Positions 35,901-47,377 of a stretch of DNA of 64,000 nucleotides are shown here, piece by piece; position 1 is the stretch's first letter, and each line of letters begins with the position of its first letter. Under the pieces are notes generated by a model. It saw only the letters and a list, made by a program, of their open reading frames with translations. It was not told the origin of the DNA and searched no databases. Where the stretch lies: contig OY987246.1 in NCBI GenBank assembly GCA_963920765.1, positions 9,178,501 through 9,242,500 on the forward strand. The letters run 5' to 3'. The stretch comes from Ulota crispa (taxonomy: Eukaryota > Streptophyta > Bryopsida > Orthotrichales > Orthotrichaceae). Position numbers and translations under genes: made by a program.

Positions 35901-36236
35901 ATGAAAGGTTCCATACTACCTCCAAATCCGTCTCCATGTTTTACATTTCTTATAAATATTGAACTATTTAATACTAAAATTTTGATAATAGCTTTATTAA
36001 TCACTATAGCTTCAGCATGTTTTATAGACAATAATTTTGCATCTCAACACAACATATGCTTATTAAAAAAGATTCATCCGGCGCCTGTAGAAACTATTGA
36101 TAGCCGATCACTTGCTTCTGGAAATATTGTCAAAAAAACAAAGCCTCTGAAAATAAATTTAGAAGATAAAGTTTCAAATATTATCTTTAACATCATTCAA
36201 AGCCCTACAAATCCAATAGTTTTTGGTCTTCCTTAG
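35901..36236 (+). pseudogene. Retrotransposon protease-region remnant
   Basis: A 111-codon open frame lies between gag and reverse transcriptase, the expected place of the aspartic protease. A segment resembling the region around the catalytic Asp is present, but the Asp-Ser/Thr-Gly triad itself is lost. Assigned mainly by position. Confidence 0.5.
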
Positions 36237-36639
36237 TTTGAATTACATAATTCAAATATTGTTTGGCGATTACGGAAAATTTCCTCAAGAAAAATACAAA
36301 AAGAGAAGAACCAACCTCAGTTTTATTTTTTGGAGCTAAATTTTTTATGCGAGTAGCAAAAAATAATATAGCATTTGTTATTTATGCTACATCAATGACC
36401 GACCTATCAAAAAATAATATAAAAATTATCATTTTTCAGTATCAAGGCTTTAAAGATGTATTTGAAAAGAAAAATGCAGATATATTACCGCAACATCAAC
36501 GTTATGATTGTGTCATTGACCTTCAAGAGGACGCCCAACCACCATTTGGACTATTTATAATTTATCTCAAAACAAATTTTTTGCATTACAAGAATACATT
36601 AATGAAAATTTAGTCAAAAATTTCATCCAACATTCAAAA

Positions 36640-37060
36640 TCTCATGTCGACGCTTCAATATTATTTGTAAAGAAAAAAAATGATGCTTTACAAATGTGCG
36701 TTGATTATTGTAGCATCAATAAACTCACCATGAAGATAAGATAGTCATTACCATTGATATCATGACTTTTTAACCAGCTTGATAAAGCAAATATATATAC
36801 CAAGATTGATTTGTGAAGTGCTTTTAACCTAGTACGCATCATAGAAGGAGATGAATAAAAAATAGCATTTTGAACAAAATACGGATATTTTGAATATAAT
36901 GTCATGCCTTTTGGACTTACCAATGCACTGCCATATTTCAACACTTGATGAACGACATCTTTTGAGAATATCTTGACGATTTTGTCGTATATTTTTTAGA
37001 CAATATTTTGATTTATTCAAGGAATTCAATAGATCATGAACAACATGTACGCCTTGTTTT
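36640..37060 (+). pseudogene. Retrotransposon reverse transcriptase remnant
   Basis: Motifs of the Ty3 reverse transcriptase are readable in order: a VDYCSINKLT-like block, a YTKIDL-like block, a MPFGLTNA block at about 36903-36926, and a decayed catalytic region near 36975 in which the YxDD box is altered. Multiple in-frame stops are present. Confidence 0.75.
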
Positions 37061-37339
37061 ACAAAAACTACAAGATGCCATATTATACATAAAGTTAAAA
37101 AAACTTGTATTTCATGAATCTTAAGTAGAATTTTTGGACTATATCATTTCCAACAAAGGTTTATTGATGGATTCTAAAAAAGTTGACGCTATTAGTAGCT
37201 GAATAACACCAAAAACAGTGCGCGACGTATAATGTTTTCTTGGATTTGCAAACTTTTACATGACATTTATAAAAAAACTATTCTTAAATAGCTGCTCCAC
37301 TTACATAGCTAACATGCAAAGAAAAGCTAAAATGAGAAA

Positions 37340-37762
37340 CTGAAGCAGGATTGGCATTTCAAAAGTTAAAAACAACATTTATTTCAGCTCCAGTATTAAT
37401 ACATGCAAACTTTGAAAAACCATTTTTTATGGAAACCAATACTTCAGACTGTGCATTGAGAGCAGTATTCTTGCAGTTTGGAAAAAAAAAAAAAATTACA
37501 TCCAGTTGCTTTTCACTTAAGAAAATTTTCAGCTGCAGAAATTAACTATAAGCTTCATGACAAAGAACTCCTTATTATTGTAGACTCATTTCAAGAATGG
37601 CATCACCTTTTTGAAAAGGCAACTCATCCAGTCACTATATACACGGATCACAAAAATCTTGAATATTTTATGTTAGCTCATGTTTTGAATTTCTGTCAAG
37701 CGCAATGGAACATGTCTTTGTTTCGATTTGAATTCAATATTATTTATAAATGTAGAAGATAG
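37340..37762 (+). pseudogene. Retrotransposon RNase H remnant, frameshifted
   Basis: Two overlapping frames (37351-37545 and 37478-37762) together cover an RNase H domain. The first has the ETNTSDCALRAV block, the second the AEINYKLHDKELL and YTDHKNLEYF blocks. The shift falls in a run of 13 A residues at about 37482-37494, a likely slippage site. Confidence 0.8.
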
Positions 37763-38239
37763 TAAAGGTTATCAGATGTTTTATCAAAAAAGAGCATATC
37801 TTGCTCTAAAAGAAAGAGAAGAAGTGTATGATAAATAATGGACAACACTATTGAAGCTTGAATAATTTTGTCTTTGAGCAACTACAATTTTAATGACAGT
37901 AGATTCATTATTTCTTGATCAAGTCTATATAGCATCAGCATTAGACCTTTTTGTTCTTGACATTAAACATCAAATCAACAATCATTCAAAAGATTCTATT
38001 AAATTCAAATTTGAAAATAATCTCTTATATTTTGAAAAACGCTTATATATTTCCAAAAGATCAATATGACTTAAGATTCTTCAAGCACAACATCACTTTC
38101 CAACGGCTGGATATTTTGGATTCAATAAAACCATAGTATTTATCTCTTGAGATTTTTGGTAACCTAAATTATGAAAGGCAATCAAAGATTTTGTACTTTC
38201 ATGTAATATTTATTCTAGATAAAAAAACTTTTAATATCA

Positions 38240-38951
38240 ACCGTATGGTTTGTTTTAACCATTACCGATTCCAAAGCAACCATAGTCTTTTGTTTCCATA
38301 GATTTTATCACAGATTTTCTGCCATCAAATATTTTTGACACCATTTTTGTGGTTGTTGATAAGTTAATCAAAATGTCACATTTTATACATTGCAAAAAGA
38401 CAATCACAAGCAAAAAAACAGCAAGAATCTTTAAGGACAATATCTATTGTTATCATATTCTACCAGATGACATTGTTTCAAATTGTAGTCCACAATTTGT
38501 TTCAGAATTTTAGAAGTCAATTTTTGGAATAGTAAAAGTGGATATCAAACTATCTTTTAATTTTCACTTACAGACTGATGGACAAACAAAACAAGTCAAT
38601 CAAGTTTTGAAACAATATTTGAGATATACTATCAACCATCAATAGAACGACTGGATATCTTATTTACTGTTGGTAGAGTTTGCTTATAATAACACTATCT
38701 TTGTTTCTACGCAGCAAACACCTTTCTACTTTAATTATGGGTATCATTCAAAGTTAGACATGCTACAATCTCCAAAATTTGAGAATCCTGCAGCAGAAGA
38801 ATTTGTTACAAGAATGGCGGAATTCCAAAAAGTCACAAAAATGCAATTGGAAAAAACCCAAGAAAGATATAAAACAGCAGCAGATGTATTAAAAAAAAAT
38901 AACCTTTATTCCAAATTGATGATAATGTATGGCTCCTTTGATGCAGTGTAA
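38240..38951 (+). pseudogene. Retrotransposon integrase remnant
   Basis: Integrase core traces include a DFITDF-like and a VDKLIKMSHF-like block near 38310-38390, a decayed second acidic block near 38465-38515, and a TDGQTKQVNQVL-like block at about 38577-38610. The 93-codon open frame at 38670-38951 is the C-terminal part. In-frame stops occur at several places. Confidence 0.75.
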
Positions 38952-39024
38952 AGACTGATAAACTATGTGATAAGTTGGATTATCAAAAATTGGGACATTT
39001 GCAATTCAAAAGCAAATCAATAAA

Positions 39025-39345
39025 GTGGCTTATTGTTTGAAACTATCAATATCTGTGAAGATACACCCAGTTTTTTACGTTTCACTTTTAGAGACTTACA
39101 ACAAATCATCTATATTGGGACAAAAACAACCACCTCCTCCAGCAATAGAAATTGAAAATCATCAAAAATTTGAAATTGAAGAGATATTAGATTTAAGAAT
39201 CAAACAAAGAAAACTTGAGTACTTGGTTCATTGGCGTGGACATGATATCAACAAACGCACATGGAAACCAACTAATAATCTTGCAAACTCACAGATAAAA
39301 GTTTGAGAATTTTATCAACAACATCCATCTAAGAAAAAGTAGCCG
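39025..39345 (+). pseudogene. Retrotransposon integrase C-terminus with chromodomain
   Basis: The open frame 39025-39306 ends in a chromodomain: EIEEILDLR, then EYLVHWRGHD and RTWKPTNNL. One stop follows before EFYQQHP. Chromodomains of this type target integration to particular chromatin in chromoviruses. Confidence 0.8.
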
Positions 39346-39534
39346 CAAATGGAACAGTTACTAACACAGTTGCATAACCTTGAAGAGTTTGGACCTCTAA
39401 ATCCTTTAAAAGGGGGAGGAGAAACCACATATTGTTCATTTTAGTTTTTAGTTCGTTGTTTTTGTACATTGATTTTAATTATGGATAGTCATATTGCAAA
39501 TGCTATGCCAATCATGTTATCTTAGCCAAGTAAC

Positions 39535-39831
39535 TTGCGCCACCAACCTCAAGAAGATGAACCAGCTAAGCCAAGAAAACAATGGATGATACCAAGCAAT
39601 AGATCATTAATCATTGTTTTTGAAGTTGAGCCTACTCATAATGATCGTACAGAAGCAATATTTGAAGGACGTTTTCACAATGAAGATACAAAAGTTCATA
39701 CTTGGTTTGAAGTAGAAGGCGTAGGTCACTATCGTTGGTTGCAGGGACCTATGAATCATCTGACACGGCAAAAACAACTTGAATATATTGCAGAAACTAT
39801 GCGACATATTTTTTATTTTCTACGCCTTTAA
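39535..39831 (+). CDS. Extra open frame between pol and 3' LTR, unrecognised
   Basis: 98 codons, open, in the retrotransposon downstream of the chromodomain and before the 3' LTR; a more usual chromovirus would end almost directly. A purine-rich AAAAGGGGGAGGAG tract lies upstream at about 39408-39421 and a second, AGAAGGAGAG, lies directly before the LTR. The sequence is acidic/charged with WFEVEGVGHYRW in the middle. I do not recognise the family. It may be an accessory frame or chance openness. Confidence 0.35.
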   Translation: MRHQPQEDEPAKPRKQWMIPSNRSLIIVFEVEPTHNDRTEAIFEGRFHNEDTKVHTWFEVEGVGHYRWLQGPMNHLTRQKQLEYIAETMRHIFYFLRL

Positions 39832-39883
39832 AAAAACTCTATGACACACTTCTCAAAGACCTCGAAGCTAGAAGGAGAGTTGA

Positions 39884-40350
39884 TGTCACAGACATATAAT
39901 AGAAGCTTGTAAAACTATCTAGAAACTTGTAGAAACTTGTAGTACTCTTTAGAAGCTTGTAGAACTCTCTAGAAGCTTGTAGAAGCTTATAGAACCTTCT
40001 AAAAGAATATAAAAGTTACTTTGGAAACAACTCATAAATAGGTGGAAGCTTCTCAAGAAGCTTCCTAGATAGAAATAGCTTGCACAAGAAGTTAGAGTAT
40101 TCTGGAAACCTCTAGTAGAAGTTGCTAGAAGGTTTTTTACTTAAAAGTATATATAAAGGTCGAGACTGAGGAATTCTTCAGTCTCGACAACGCAACTTTT
40201 GGAGCTTATAACCCATCTCTTTGGCGTTACTCTTGTACTCTCTTGACTTGTCAATTCTAGTCTTATTTCTCATATATCTTGTCATACACTCTACCTCATA
40301 CTTCTTTGGAAACAAGTCTTTTATGTTTTGTGTTTAGTACGTCCGTAACA
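39884..40350 (+). repeat. 3' LTR
   Basis: 467 bp, TGTCACA...GTAACA, clearly related to 34093-34529 but visibly diverged, so the insertion is not recent. It contains an expanded AGAAGCTTGTAG array and a TATA box near 40149. Confidence 0.85.
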
Positions 40351-40656
40351 TTGAAAGACCTTGCTTTCTAAAAATGTAAAACTCTTCTCAATAAAAGCTT
40401 GCATAAAGTGGTAACATTCAAAACCACACAAGCATGAAAAACTAGAGATTTTCCACATATGGTTCACTCAATCATTATAATCTTTCACCATCAACGGTAG
40501 ATCTAGATGAAATTTTGATACATTACAATAAACAAGATGTCCTTCACATTTATATGGTTGGATTATTAAAATTGGGTCATTAATTGATTCAATTGCACAT
40601 CCAAATTTATTACCTTAGATTTTAGTGGATTTTGTGAAAATGAATATGGTCTTTAA

Positions 40657-40897
40657 CCCCTAAAGGACTGAGCGTGCTGCTGCAACTAGTACAATATGGG
40701 ATATTTTTCTTGTATTTGGAATGGATCCACACATTTACTACATTTGAAATCAACAAAGAAGTTGGAGAATAGATCAAAGCAATTCTAGTGGGCTACTTGA
40801 GATCCCAAATTAAAACTTCTTATTGGTAGCAAATACCAATTTTATGGCAGCATAGCAGCATATATACTGTGCCCTATGGTCCTTTTAAGGGTCACAG
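40657..40897 (+). mobile_element. Small TTAA-type MITE (family B)
   Basis: Flanked by TTAA at 40653-40656 and 40898-40901. Begins CCCCTAAAGGACTGAGCGTG and is highly similar to 9808-10040. It shares its left TTAA with the end of the split family C element. Confidence 0.75.
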
Positions 40898-40901
40898 TTA
40901 A

Positions 40902-41875
40902 TGAGTCTTGAGTTGAGAGTCTCTCACAAAAGCAATGCTCAATTAGATTTGTAAGAAATCTTACCACAACTTGATATATAAGGTCTTTTATTGGAAGAAT
41001 ATATGGTGCATTGTCAAGCCAGCTTTTTATTGAGATACATGGTGCACTTTCAAGTCATTGCATAAAATGTTTGCACACTCTTTGGTTGAAAGACATGACC
41101 AGAGGAGAAATAAATTAGAAACAAAACACAAGCAAATATGGATCATGAGTAAAAAATGGAGCAAAAAAGCCAAGAGAACTAATACAGCAACTAAAGTATT
41201 AGAGAGAATAAACTTACACGTACATGACCAATAAATTAGCGTGCACATACAAAACTGTAAATATATAACACAACCCGTAGTTCCTTTCAATTCTCATATT
41301 TCTATTGCCTTGCGGTCGGCTGCGTTGCTCCAATTCTAAAATAACGTCAATAACAAATACATACAACACGGAAGTGTTGCACAAAAAATAGATCCACTCG
41401 AGAAGTTGTAGCATCTCACACTCGAATATCAGGAAATTGTATCATATCCAATAAACTGTTCATACAGAAGTAGAATTACCATGGACTTTTACCCCGTAAA
41501 CAAGTCTAAAGCCGATAGTATTTAAACAAAATCCTAATCAAAGCCACACTAAGCTTTCGTCACTCTTAAGTCCAGCCGCAAAAATCCAGAGAAACGAACA
41601 CTGATGAAAAAGCACCAACCATTCTATCAAATCCTTCATATAACCTCTATTTACAGGGAAACCAAATATAATTTAAGGCATAACTAAACCAACTTTAACC
41701 GTAAACGGCAGAATCAACTTTCATCATCGTCAAGGAACCAGAAGGGTAGACATAATCGAAGGACATGGAGCAGACATATTACAAGTGCCTCATTTTGAAT
41801 CACCACCCGAATTTTTGAAGATATGTCGCCAAAGATCGATAATAGCAAGCGTGCATCATGTGCGCTGTAGACGCA
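40902..41875. other. Intergenic DNA and probable 3' UTR of the minus-strand gene
   Basis: No gene seen; open frames here are short and AT-rich. The last few hundred bases are likely the 3' UTR of the gene at 41876-43893. Confidence 0.4.
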
Positions 41876-43893
41876 TCAGCCGCGCTTAGCTACAGCCGAT
41901 CTTTTGAAGACGACGATAGCCAACACCAAAATCGCAAGCATCATGCAAGCCTTCACCGAACGCTCAAACAAATTTGTCTTCTCGTTAGCACTAATGGCAG
42001 GACCTTTCTTCTCAGCAGTCTCAAACAATGACGTCACGAAGTCCTGGAAGTTTGTAACGAAGTTGGAGAAAGCCTGCTTTGATTTCCAGAAAAATCGAGA
42101 GAAGACATTGGTGTTCTTCCGAAAGACTTTCTGTTCCACAGCACCACTATGAGAGTCTGCACGTGAAAAACACTTCGGATTAGAAACAGCAATTGATCGA
42201 TTATCCCTTCAGTAAATAAAATCTTGAAAATCTTGAAAATTTATACCAAAACAGTCACTTCTAATTGACAATCACAGGAAAATCAAAATGGTCGGCGCTC
42301 AGCAGTTGTAAAAAATGCAAGGCATCAGAAAGTGATGTCGACATAAGTACCCTCTGATGCAGGAGCACTGAAATTTCGACGAAATTCTTGGATTTTTTCA
42401 TTGGCCAACACCGCATCCCAGATTCCTTTGTCAGTAGCAAGAGACACCACCATACCCTACAGGAACAATCAAGGAATAATTGATAAGCTGTTCTACAAAG
42501 CAATCAGCAATCGTCGAAGTACAGATTTCAAAATGAAAATATTATAACTAAAAAATTAAGGGAAAATTTCATGGATACCAGTGAAGTTTGCAATAATTTC
42601 ATAGATACCCTGCATTTTCAGAAATTTCACAGATACCCTTGGACCAAAATCTCCAAAATCTCCAGGTCTTTGTTTTTTTGTGCATGTCACTTCCTTCTCC
42701 CTTTGTGCGCACACTACTTCTTTCTTGTTATGCGTGCGCACAAAGAAAGAAGGGAAATGACATGCACAACAACAAAAAAAGGCTTGAAAATTTTGGTCCA
42801 AGGGTATCTATGAAATTTCTGAAAATAGCAGGGGTATCTATGAAATTATTGCAAACTTCAGGGGTATCCATGATATTTTCCCAAAAAATAAAACTCACAT
42901 TCGACCACACCGTGTTGATAAGAAATTCTCTGTCAAGCTCACTCACAGAAGCAGTTCATCACAGAAACAACTCGCGCTTTCCAAATTGGATCACTAACCT
43001 GAACCTGCGGGTTGTGCTGAAACTGATGGAACGCATCCAACATAGCACTGCTTGGAACCTCGGGCTCCTTAGGACTGGTGGCTACCTCGTATGGTGGAGG
43101 TTCTATCCAAGCCTCGTGATCGGATGACGGAGCAGAAAGATCCGAAGAAACCTCCTCTTCTGTGTCTCCAACTGTAGTGACAGTCGATATCTCTGTAACC
43201 TCCGTCACTTCAACGACCGAAGGGCCACGGGGTGTGCGTGGAGTGCTTGGTGATCGAGGCGACCGTGGCGATCGTGATGAAGAGGAGTCGTGATTAGGCA
43301 AGGCTTCAGCTTTAGGAACAGGTGTAAAGAATCCCCTGTTCAAAATCATCAACAAACATCTCGTTTTAAGATAATAAAAAAAAGCACCTCAATCGTAACT
43401 ATGATCAACCTTACAGAACTCCACGAGCTAAAAGCAATAAAACCGCCTCTCTAACAACCGATCCACAGTAATCGTACCTTGCCGTGTCAAAGGAAAAATT
43501 CTTAATAATCAAAAGCATCAAACAAGTAAGAAAATTAGGTTATGATGCATACAAGCGAAGCGCGTTCTGGAGGTCGGACGACGCTTCTTCGACCTCCTTC
43601 ATAGTTGGAGGCGATCCAAAGACGAAATGATCTCGCTCTTCATCTCCTGTAATCTCCCAGTCGTCGGTGTCCCAGAACTGCTGAGGCGCGTAGCTCACCG
43701 CTGTGAGTGACGGATGCGACTGAACGGGTCCCGGCAGCGCTTTACAGTTACAAGCCGCTCCTCGCGTTCTCGACGAGGCTTGTGGCGCCGCCGTGCATGC
43801 GCTGCAGAAAGCTGCGTTGCTCGTGACAGCCACAGTCGGAGCAGCCGCTCCAACCGCCCGAGCGACGCTTCTCCACAACGTGCCGCCTCCCAT
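41876..43893 (-). CDS. Plant-type protein with C-terminal membrane anchor, family unrecognised
   Basis: Four minus-strand exons join in phase: 43893-43553, 43335-42999, 42456-42351 and 42156-41876 (354 aa). The N-terminal 110 residues are Ala/Cys-rich, then acidic around WDTDDWEITGDEERD. The middle is Ser/Pro/Arg-rich (SPRSPRSPSTPRTPRG), then acidic and disordered-looking. A conserved-looking block follows: AMLDAFHQFQHNPQVQ, then GMVVSLATDKGIWDAVLANE and QEFRRNF. The last exon is basic and amphipathic, and ends in one hydrophobic helix (ACMMLAILVLAIVVF) with a KRSAVAKRG tail, consistent with tail anchoring. The AVLANE block resembles plant-specific proteins of unknown function I have seen; I cannot name the family reliably. 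Intron 2 holds a MITE (42560-42882). Confidence 0.75.
42560..42882. mobile_element. MULE-like MITE in an intron (GGGAAAATTTCATGGATACC family)
   Basis: The inverted termini GGGAAAATTTCATGGATACC and GGGAAAATATCATGGATACC each contain several short direct units of the form '(c)atagataccc(c)tg'. The flanking 9-mers are AAAAATTAA and AAAAAATAA, 8 of 9 identical. A 9 bp duplication points to the Mutator-like superfamily. It lies within intron 2 of the minus-strand gene and is related to 52357-52666. Confidence 0.8.
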
Positions 43894-44515
43894 CGTGCTT
43901 GCTCAATTCTCCTCCTCCGAGTCTCGCGAGTGACTTCCCCCGGTCCCGAATTCGATCAGCTCGGTCTCAGCATCGTCCAGTGAGAGAAATTGTCGCCGTG
44001 ATCGATCACAAACCCCCGCGAGCTCCGACGATGCAGTGGCTTGCTTTGCAAACGTCGAGTTCTAAAAGCAAAATCGAAAGAGGAGAGATGACCCGGTCTT
44101 TCGAAAGGCGGTGAGATCACCGACCCCCTAACGGATGGACGGCGTTCATCGCTGGGAGTTCTATTCGTCGAATTTGGATGAATGAAATATGATCGAAAGC
44201 CTTGGTTTGCGGTTGTAATGACGAGTGTAATTATCAGCTCCGTTTTCGACGCTGCGTTCTGTTCGTTCAGCTTTCCTGATTGCACTGCCTTGGAGATGAA
44301 TGCCGGGCTTCTTTGGGCAAACTTCTATGTTGCATTGGAATTGGTCACAGGGGTCAATGTTTTTATCTTCTTCTACTTATATAATTGAATTGGCAGTTTT
44401 GTAGGTGAGGAGGATGACTGTGCAAACTTCATCTTTAGTTTCACTTAAAAATAACTTAAAAATAATGTAGAGTTCAAGTTTAACTAAAGTTATAAATGGC
44501 ATAAAGTAAAATTTG
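43894..44515. other. Promoter-side intergenic region of the minus-strand gene
   Basis: Upstream of the ATG at 43893. The region is relatively GC-rich until about 44160, then AT-rich. No gene supported; a hydrophobic open frame at 44182-44388 has no recognisable features. Confidence 0.4.
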
Positions 44516-44662
44516 AGGGGCACAGGGGTAGAAGGCATGGGAATAGGGGGTCACATGGATAAAGGGGCATATGGATAGGGGGCATGGGGGCACGGGGACA
44601 AGGGGGCACAAGGATAGGGGATGATGTGGCATGGGATAGCATGGGGCCATGCCATGCATAAT
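44516..44662. repeat. G-rich minisatellite
   Basis: Degenerate repeats of a GGGGCATGGGGATAG-like unit, the reverse complement of the array at 6664-6905. It is not obviously enclosed by the same TTAA element here. Confidence 0.75.
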
Positions 44663-45530
44663 CCTATCGGTACGACGAGCAGTATACTAGTAAGAAAAAA
44701 AACAGATTTCAAAATTTGTGTTGCTTTTAACCCTTGAACGGCAAAGGGGACAAAAAAATGTTCCTTGACCACCAAACAAACACTCTATACTATAGAAAAA
44801 AGTTGTCTTTTACTTGAATTTTTTTAGAAGCGACCATAGATACATGGTGCATCATAGAAAGCAATAAACACCCTTAGCAAACTCACTCATGGTTTTAGGT
44901 AATCCAAATTGTGAGAAGATTCAAAGACACGGTGTTAAGTCCCATGCTGCCCTTCTTGTAATTTTATGAATGCACCATGCACTATTGACTTTTGCAATTT
45001 TAGAAAACAATATTTTGATGGGTGGGCACTTGCCACACCATTGTAAAAACCAATGTAAAGCACTATAGAGGGACAAGTATGATCACCTATTTGACATTCA
45101 AGGATTAAATTTGTTGTAACACCATTATCAATTCTTTATCTTATTATTTTATTACACACGTCCATGCATGATTCAATAACGTTTTTATATCATTTTTGCA
45201 ATTTTTTTATTCTAATGGAGCATGGAAGTTGGCTCTTTTTCATGTGTTCACAACTAAACAATGGCAAGGTTATTGAACACAACATAAGACATTCCAAACG
45301 TATTACGAGTGTGCAATGTGCAATTAGAGAAGGTGAAGTGAAGTTTAATTCCTACATCGATTTATCTTGTATATCCACTTGGATTTTATACATGTTGATG
45401 CTAGATTAGATTCTAAACTACACCAATTGTTCACCATCATGAAAAACTAAACATAGGATTGTAAGGATTGTACTTGGCACTACATGAATTTAACAACAGA
45501 TACTTGTTTTGAAAAACATTTCATATTTAA
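44663..45530. other. Intergenic stretch without recognised features
   Basis: AT-rich DNA; an isolated 'ttttaacccttgaacggc' at about 44727 resembles a TTAA family terminus. Nothing else supported. Confidence 0.35.
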
Positions 45531-46245
45531 CTCCTAAAGGCCCAAGGGCCCTTTAGGGGACAAATGGAATTTTGGGCATGTACCTATGGCTAAAGTACTT
45601 TGCGTGATTTTCTAAAAATTTTATTGAAGGTGTTTAAAGATCTACGTGGGAATGTAATTTTTTCTTCATTCCGACATTAATTGAAGAAGTTAAAAATGAA
45701 TAACTTAAAAACAAGGGACTTCAGGCAGCCCAAAAACTTCTTTAAAAATTATGTTTTTTTCAAATAAAAATCTGAAATAGGTTCTTTAGACTTATGTAGA
45801 CGTGGAGAGCTTTGAATCATTCAATTTTGATAAATGAGATGAAAGTTATGAGAAGTTTTAGTTTGAGGGTAGGTGTGGTTTCTCTCAAAATCACACCTAT
45901 CCACAAACTAAAACTTCTCATAACTTTCATCTCATTTATCAAAATTGAATGATTCAAAACTCCCCATGTCTATATAAGTCTAAAGAACCTATTTCAGATT
46001 TTTATTTGAAAAAAATGTAATTTTTAAAGAAGTTTTTGGGTTGCCCGGAGTCCCATGTTTTTTAGTTATTCATTTTTAACTTCTTCAATAAATGTCAAAA
46101 TGAAGATTTTTTTTAGATTCCCACGTAGATTTTTGAATTCCTCACCTTCAATAAAAATTTCAAAAAATCACGCAAAGTAGTTTAGCCATAGGTACATGCC
46201 CAAAATTCCATTTGATCCCCCAAACAAGCCTTGGGCCTATAGGGG
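45531..46245. mobile_element. TTAA-type element, 715 bp near-perfect palindrome
   Basis: Flanked by TTAA on both sides (45527-45530 and 46246-46249). The two halves are inverse copies of the right half of family A. The symmetry centre is near 45886, where 'ggtaggtgtggtttc' meets 'aatcacacctatcc'. The target itself is palindromic: 'atttcatat' before TTAA and 'atatgaaat' after it. Confidence 0.8.
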
Positions 46246-46249
46246 TTAA

Positions 46250-46684
46250 ATATGAAATATTTAACATGTTAAAAACATTTTAACATAAAGAATTGACAAT
46301 TTGTTAATAACCAATTTCAATTTTGGTGAAATAAATTTGAAAGAAATTAGTGTTTTTCATTAGTTTCCAATTTTGTGGAAGATTTTTATGTTATTGTTTG
46401 ATTGCCCAAAATTGGTAGGTTTCTAATGGATATCAAATTACTACATTTGTAAAATTTAAACCACTTGTTACACTCTCGGTTACACTTATCTTATTGACTT
46501 TCTTCTATTTGCCAATTGATTTTGGATGGAAAGATAAAGAAGATGAGAGACTTTTGTTCAAGAAAGTAGAACTTCATGAAGCTATTTATAATATGTATGT
46601 ATATATAGGTGTCAATCATTGTATCCAAAGCAAAGTGCAAACAACATTAATGCCAAATGATGTATTTCCGCATGGTTAAAAATT
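46250..46684. other. Intergenic stretch without recognised features
   Basis: AT-rich DNA with one featureless open frame at 46494-46679. Confidence 0.35.
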
Positions 46685-47118
46685 GGGGAAATTACAGATA
46701 GGGGCATTAAAATGTAAAATATTACAAATAGGAGCGCAATTTCAAAATAATTACAAATAGGGGCACAATTTTAAAAAAAGTCGTAATTTTTTGTAATTTT
46801 TTTTGGTTTGGATATTAATTGACTTAGACACATCACATAAAATGTTACCTAATTTTCAAAAAATTTAAAAATCTTCAAAAATTGCCATTTCCTATACTAA
46901 TATTTTTGTATTTAGGCTTGATGTGGAGAGATCTTTAAGTTTTTTGGAAGTTAGCTAACATTTAATGTGTTGTGTCTAAGTCAACCAATGTGCACACCAA
47001 AAAAATTTACAAAAAATTACAACTTTTAAAAAAATCGTGCCCCTATTTGTAATTATTTTGAAACTGTGCCCCTTTTTGTAATATTTTACTTTTTCATGCC
47101 CCTATTTGTAGTTTCCCC
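46685..47118. mobile_element. MULE-like MITE (GGGGAAATTACA(A/G)ATAGGGGCA family), copy 1
   Basis: Inverted ends of about 100 bp are made of repeated 'attacaaataggggc' units. The flanking 9-mers are identical (TTAAAAATT at 46676-46684 and 47119-47127). 434 bp, no coding capacity. Confidence 0.92.
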
Positions 47119-47377
47119 TTAAAAATTTGTAAAGTACTTAAACAAGTAAATTTTGATTGATAGATTATGCTTGAAAGTATGGTTTAGATTGTTTTGGAGT
47201 GAATTTGATCATTAATTCCTAAAAATCTAGGGCTGAAGTTCTATTTTATGTATGCTTTTTGAAATACTATTTGATATGTCATACCTAGAATCTAAATTTA
47301 AAAAACTACATATAGACAGTTCAATTATGTAACTCCTGGCTTTGAAATTTATCAAAGATACAAACATATTTTTAGAA

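Larger units (their letters stand above)
34093..40350 (+). mobile_element. Degenerate Ty3/gypsy chromovirus-type LTR retrotransposon
   Basis: It is bounded by two similar LTRs (34093-34529 and 39884-40350) starting TGTCACA and ending near TCCGTAACA. The internal order is gag with a CCHC knuckle, protease remnant, reverse transcriptase, RNase H, integrase, chromodomain. That order and the terminal chromodomain define the chromovirus branch of Ty3/gypsy. Every coding region is interrupted by stops or frameshifts, so the copy cannot be autonomous. A tRNA-Met-like primer site may lie at about 34553-34569 ('ataccagagtttgg'), shifted about 25 bp from the LTR. Expected 5 bp target duplications are only weakly matched (GTGAG and TTGAA). 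It is inserted within the family C element. Confidence 0.88.
33485..40652 (-). mobile_element. TTAA-type element (family C) split by a retrotransposon
   Basis: The two outer parts (33485-34092 and 40351-40652) together form an inverse copy of the element at 59078-59960. The part before the retrotransposon matches 59400-59960 in reverse complement (for example 'acaccttgtgattgc', 'tagtttcacacaaaatag'). The part after it matches 59078-59390 ('ataatccaaccata', 'aaacaagatgtccttcac'-type block). TTAA lies at 33481-33484 and 40653-40656. Removing the 6.26 kb insert leaves about 910 bp, close to the 883 bp of the other copy. Confidence 0.75.

Noticed and set aside
44182..44388. Hydrophobic 68-codon open frame
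   Set aside because: No start context, splice structure or recognisable motif; base composition matches the intergenic surroundings.
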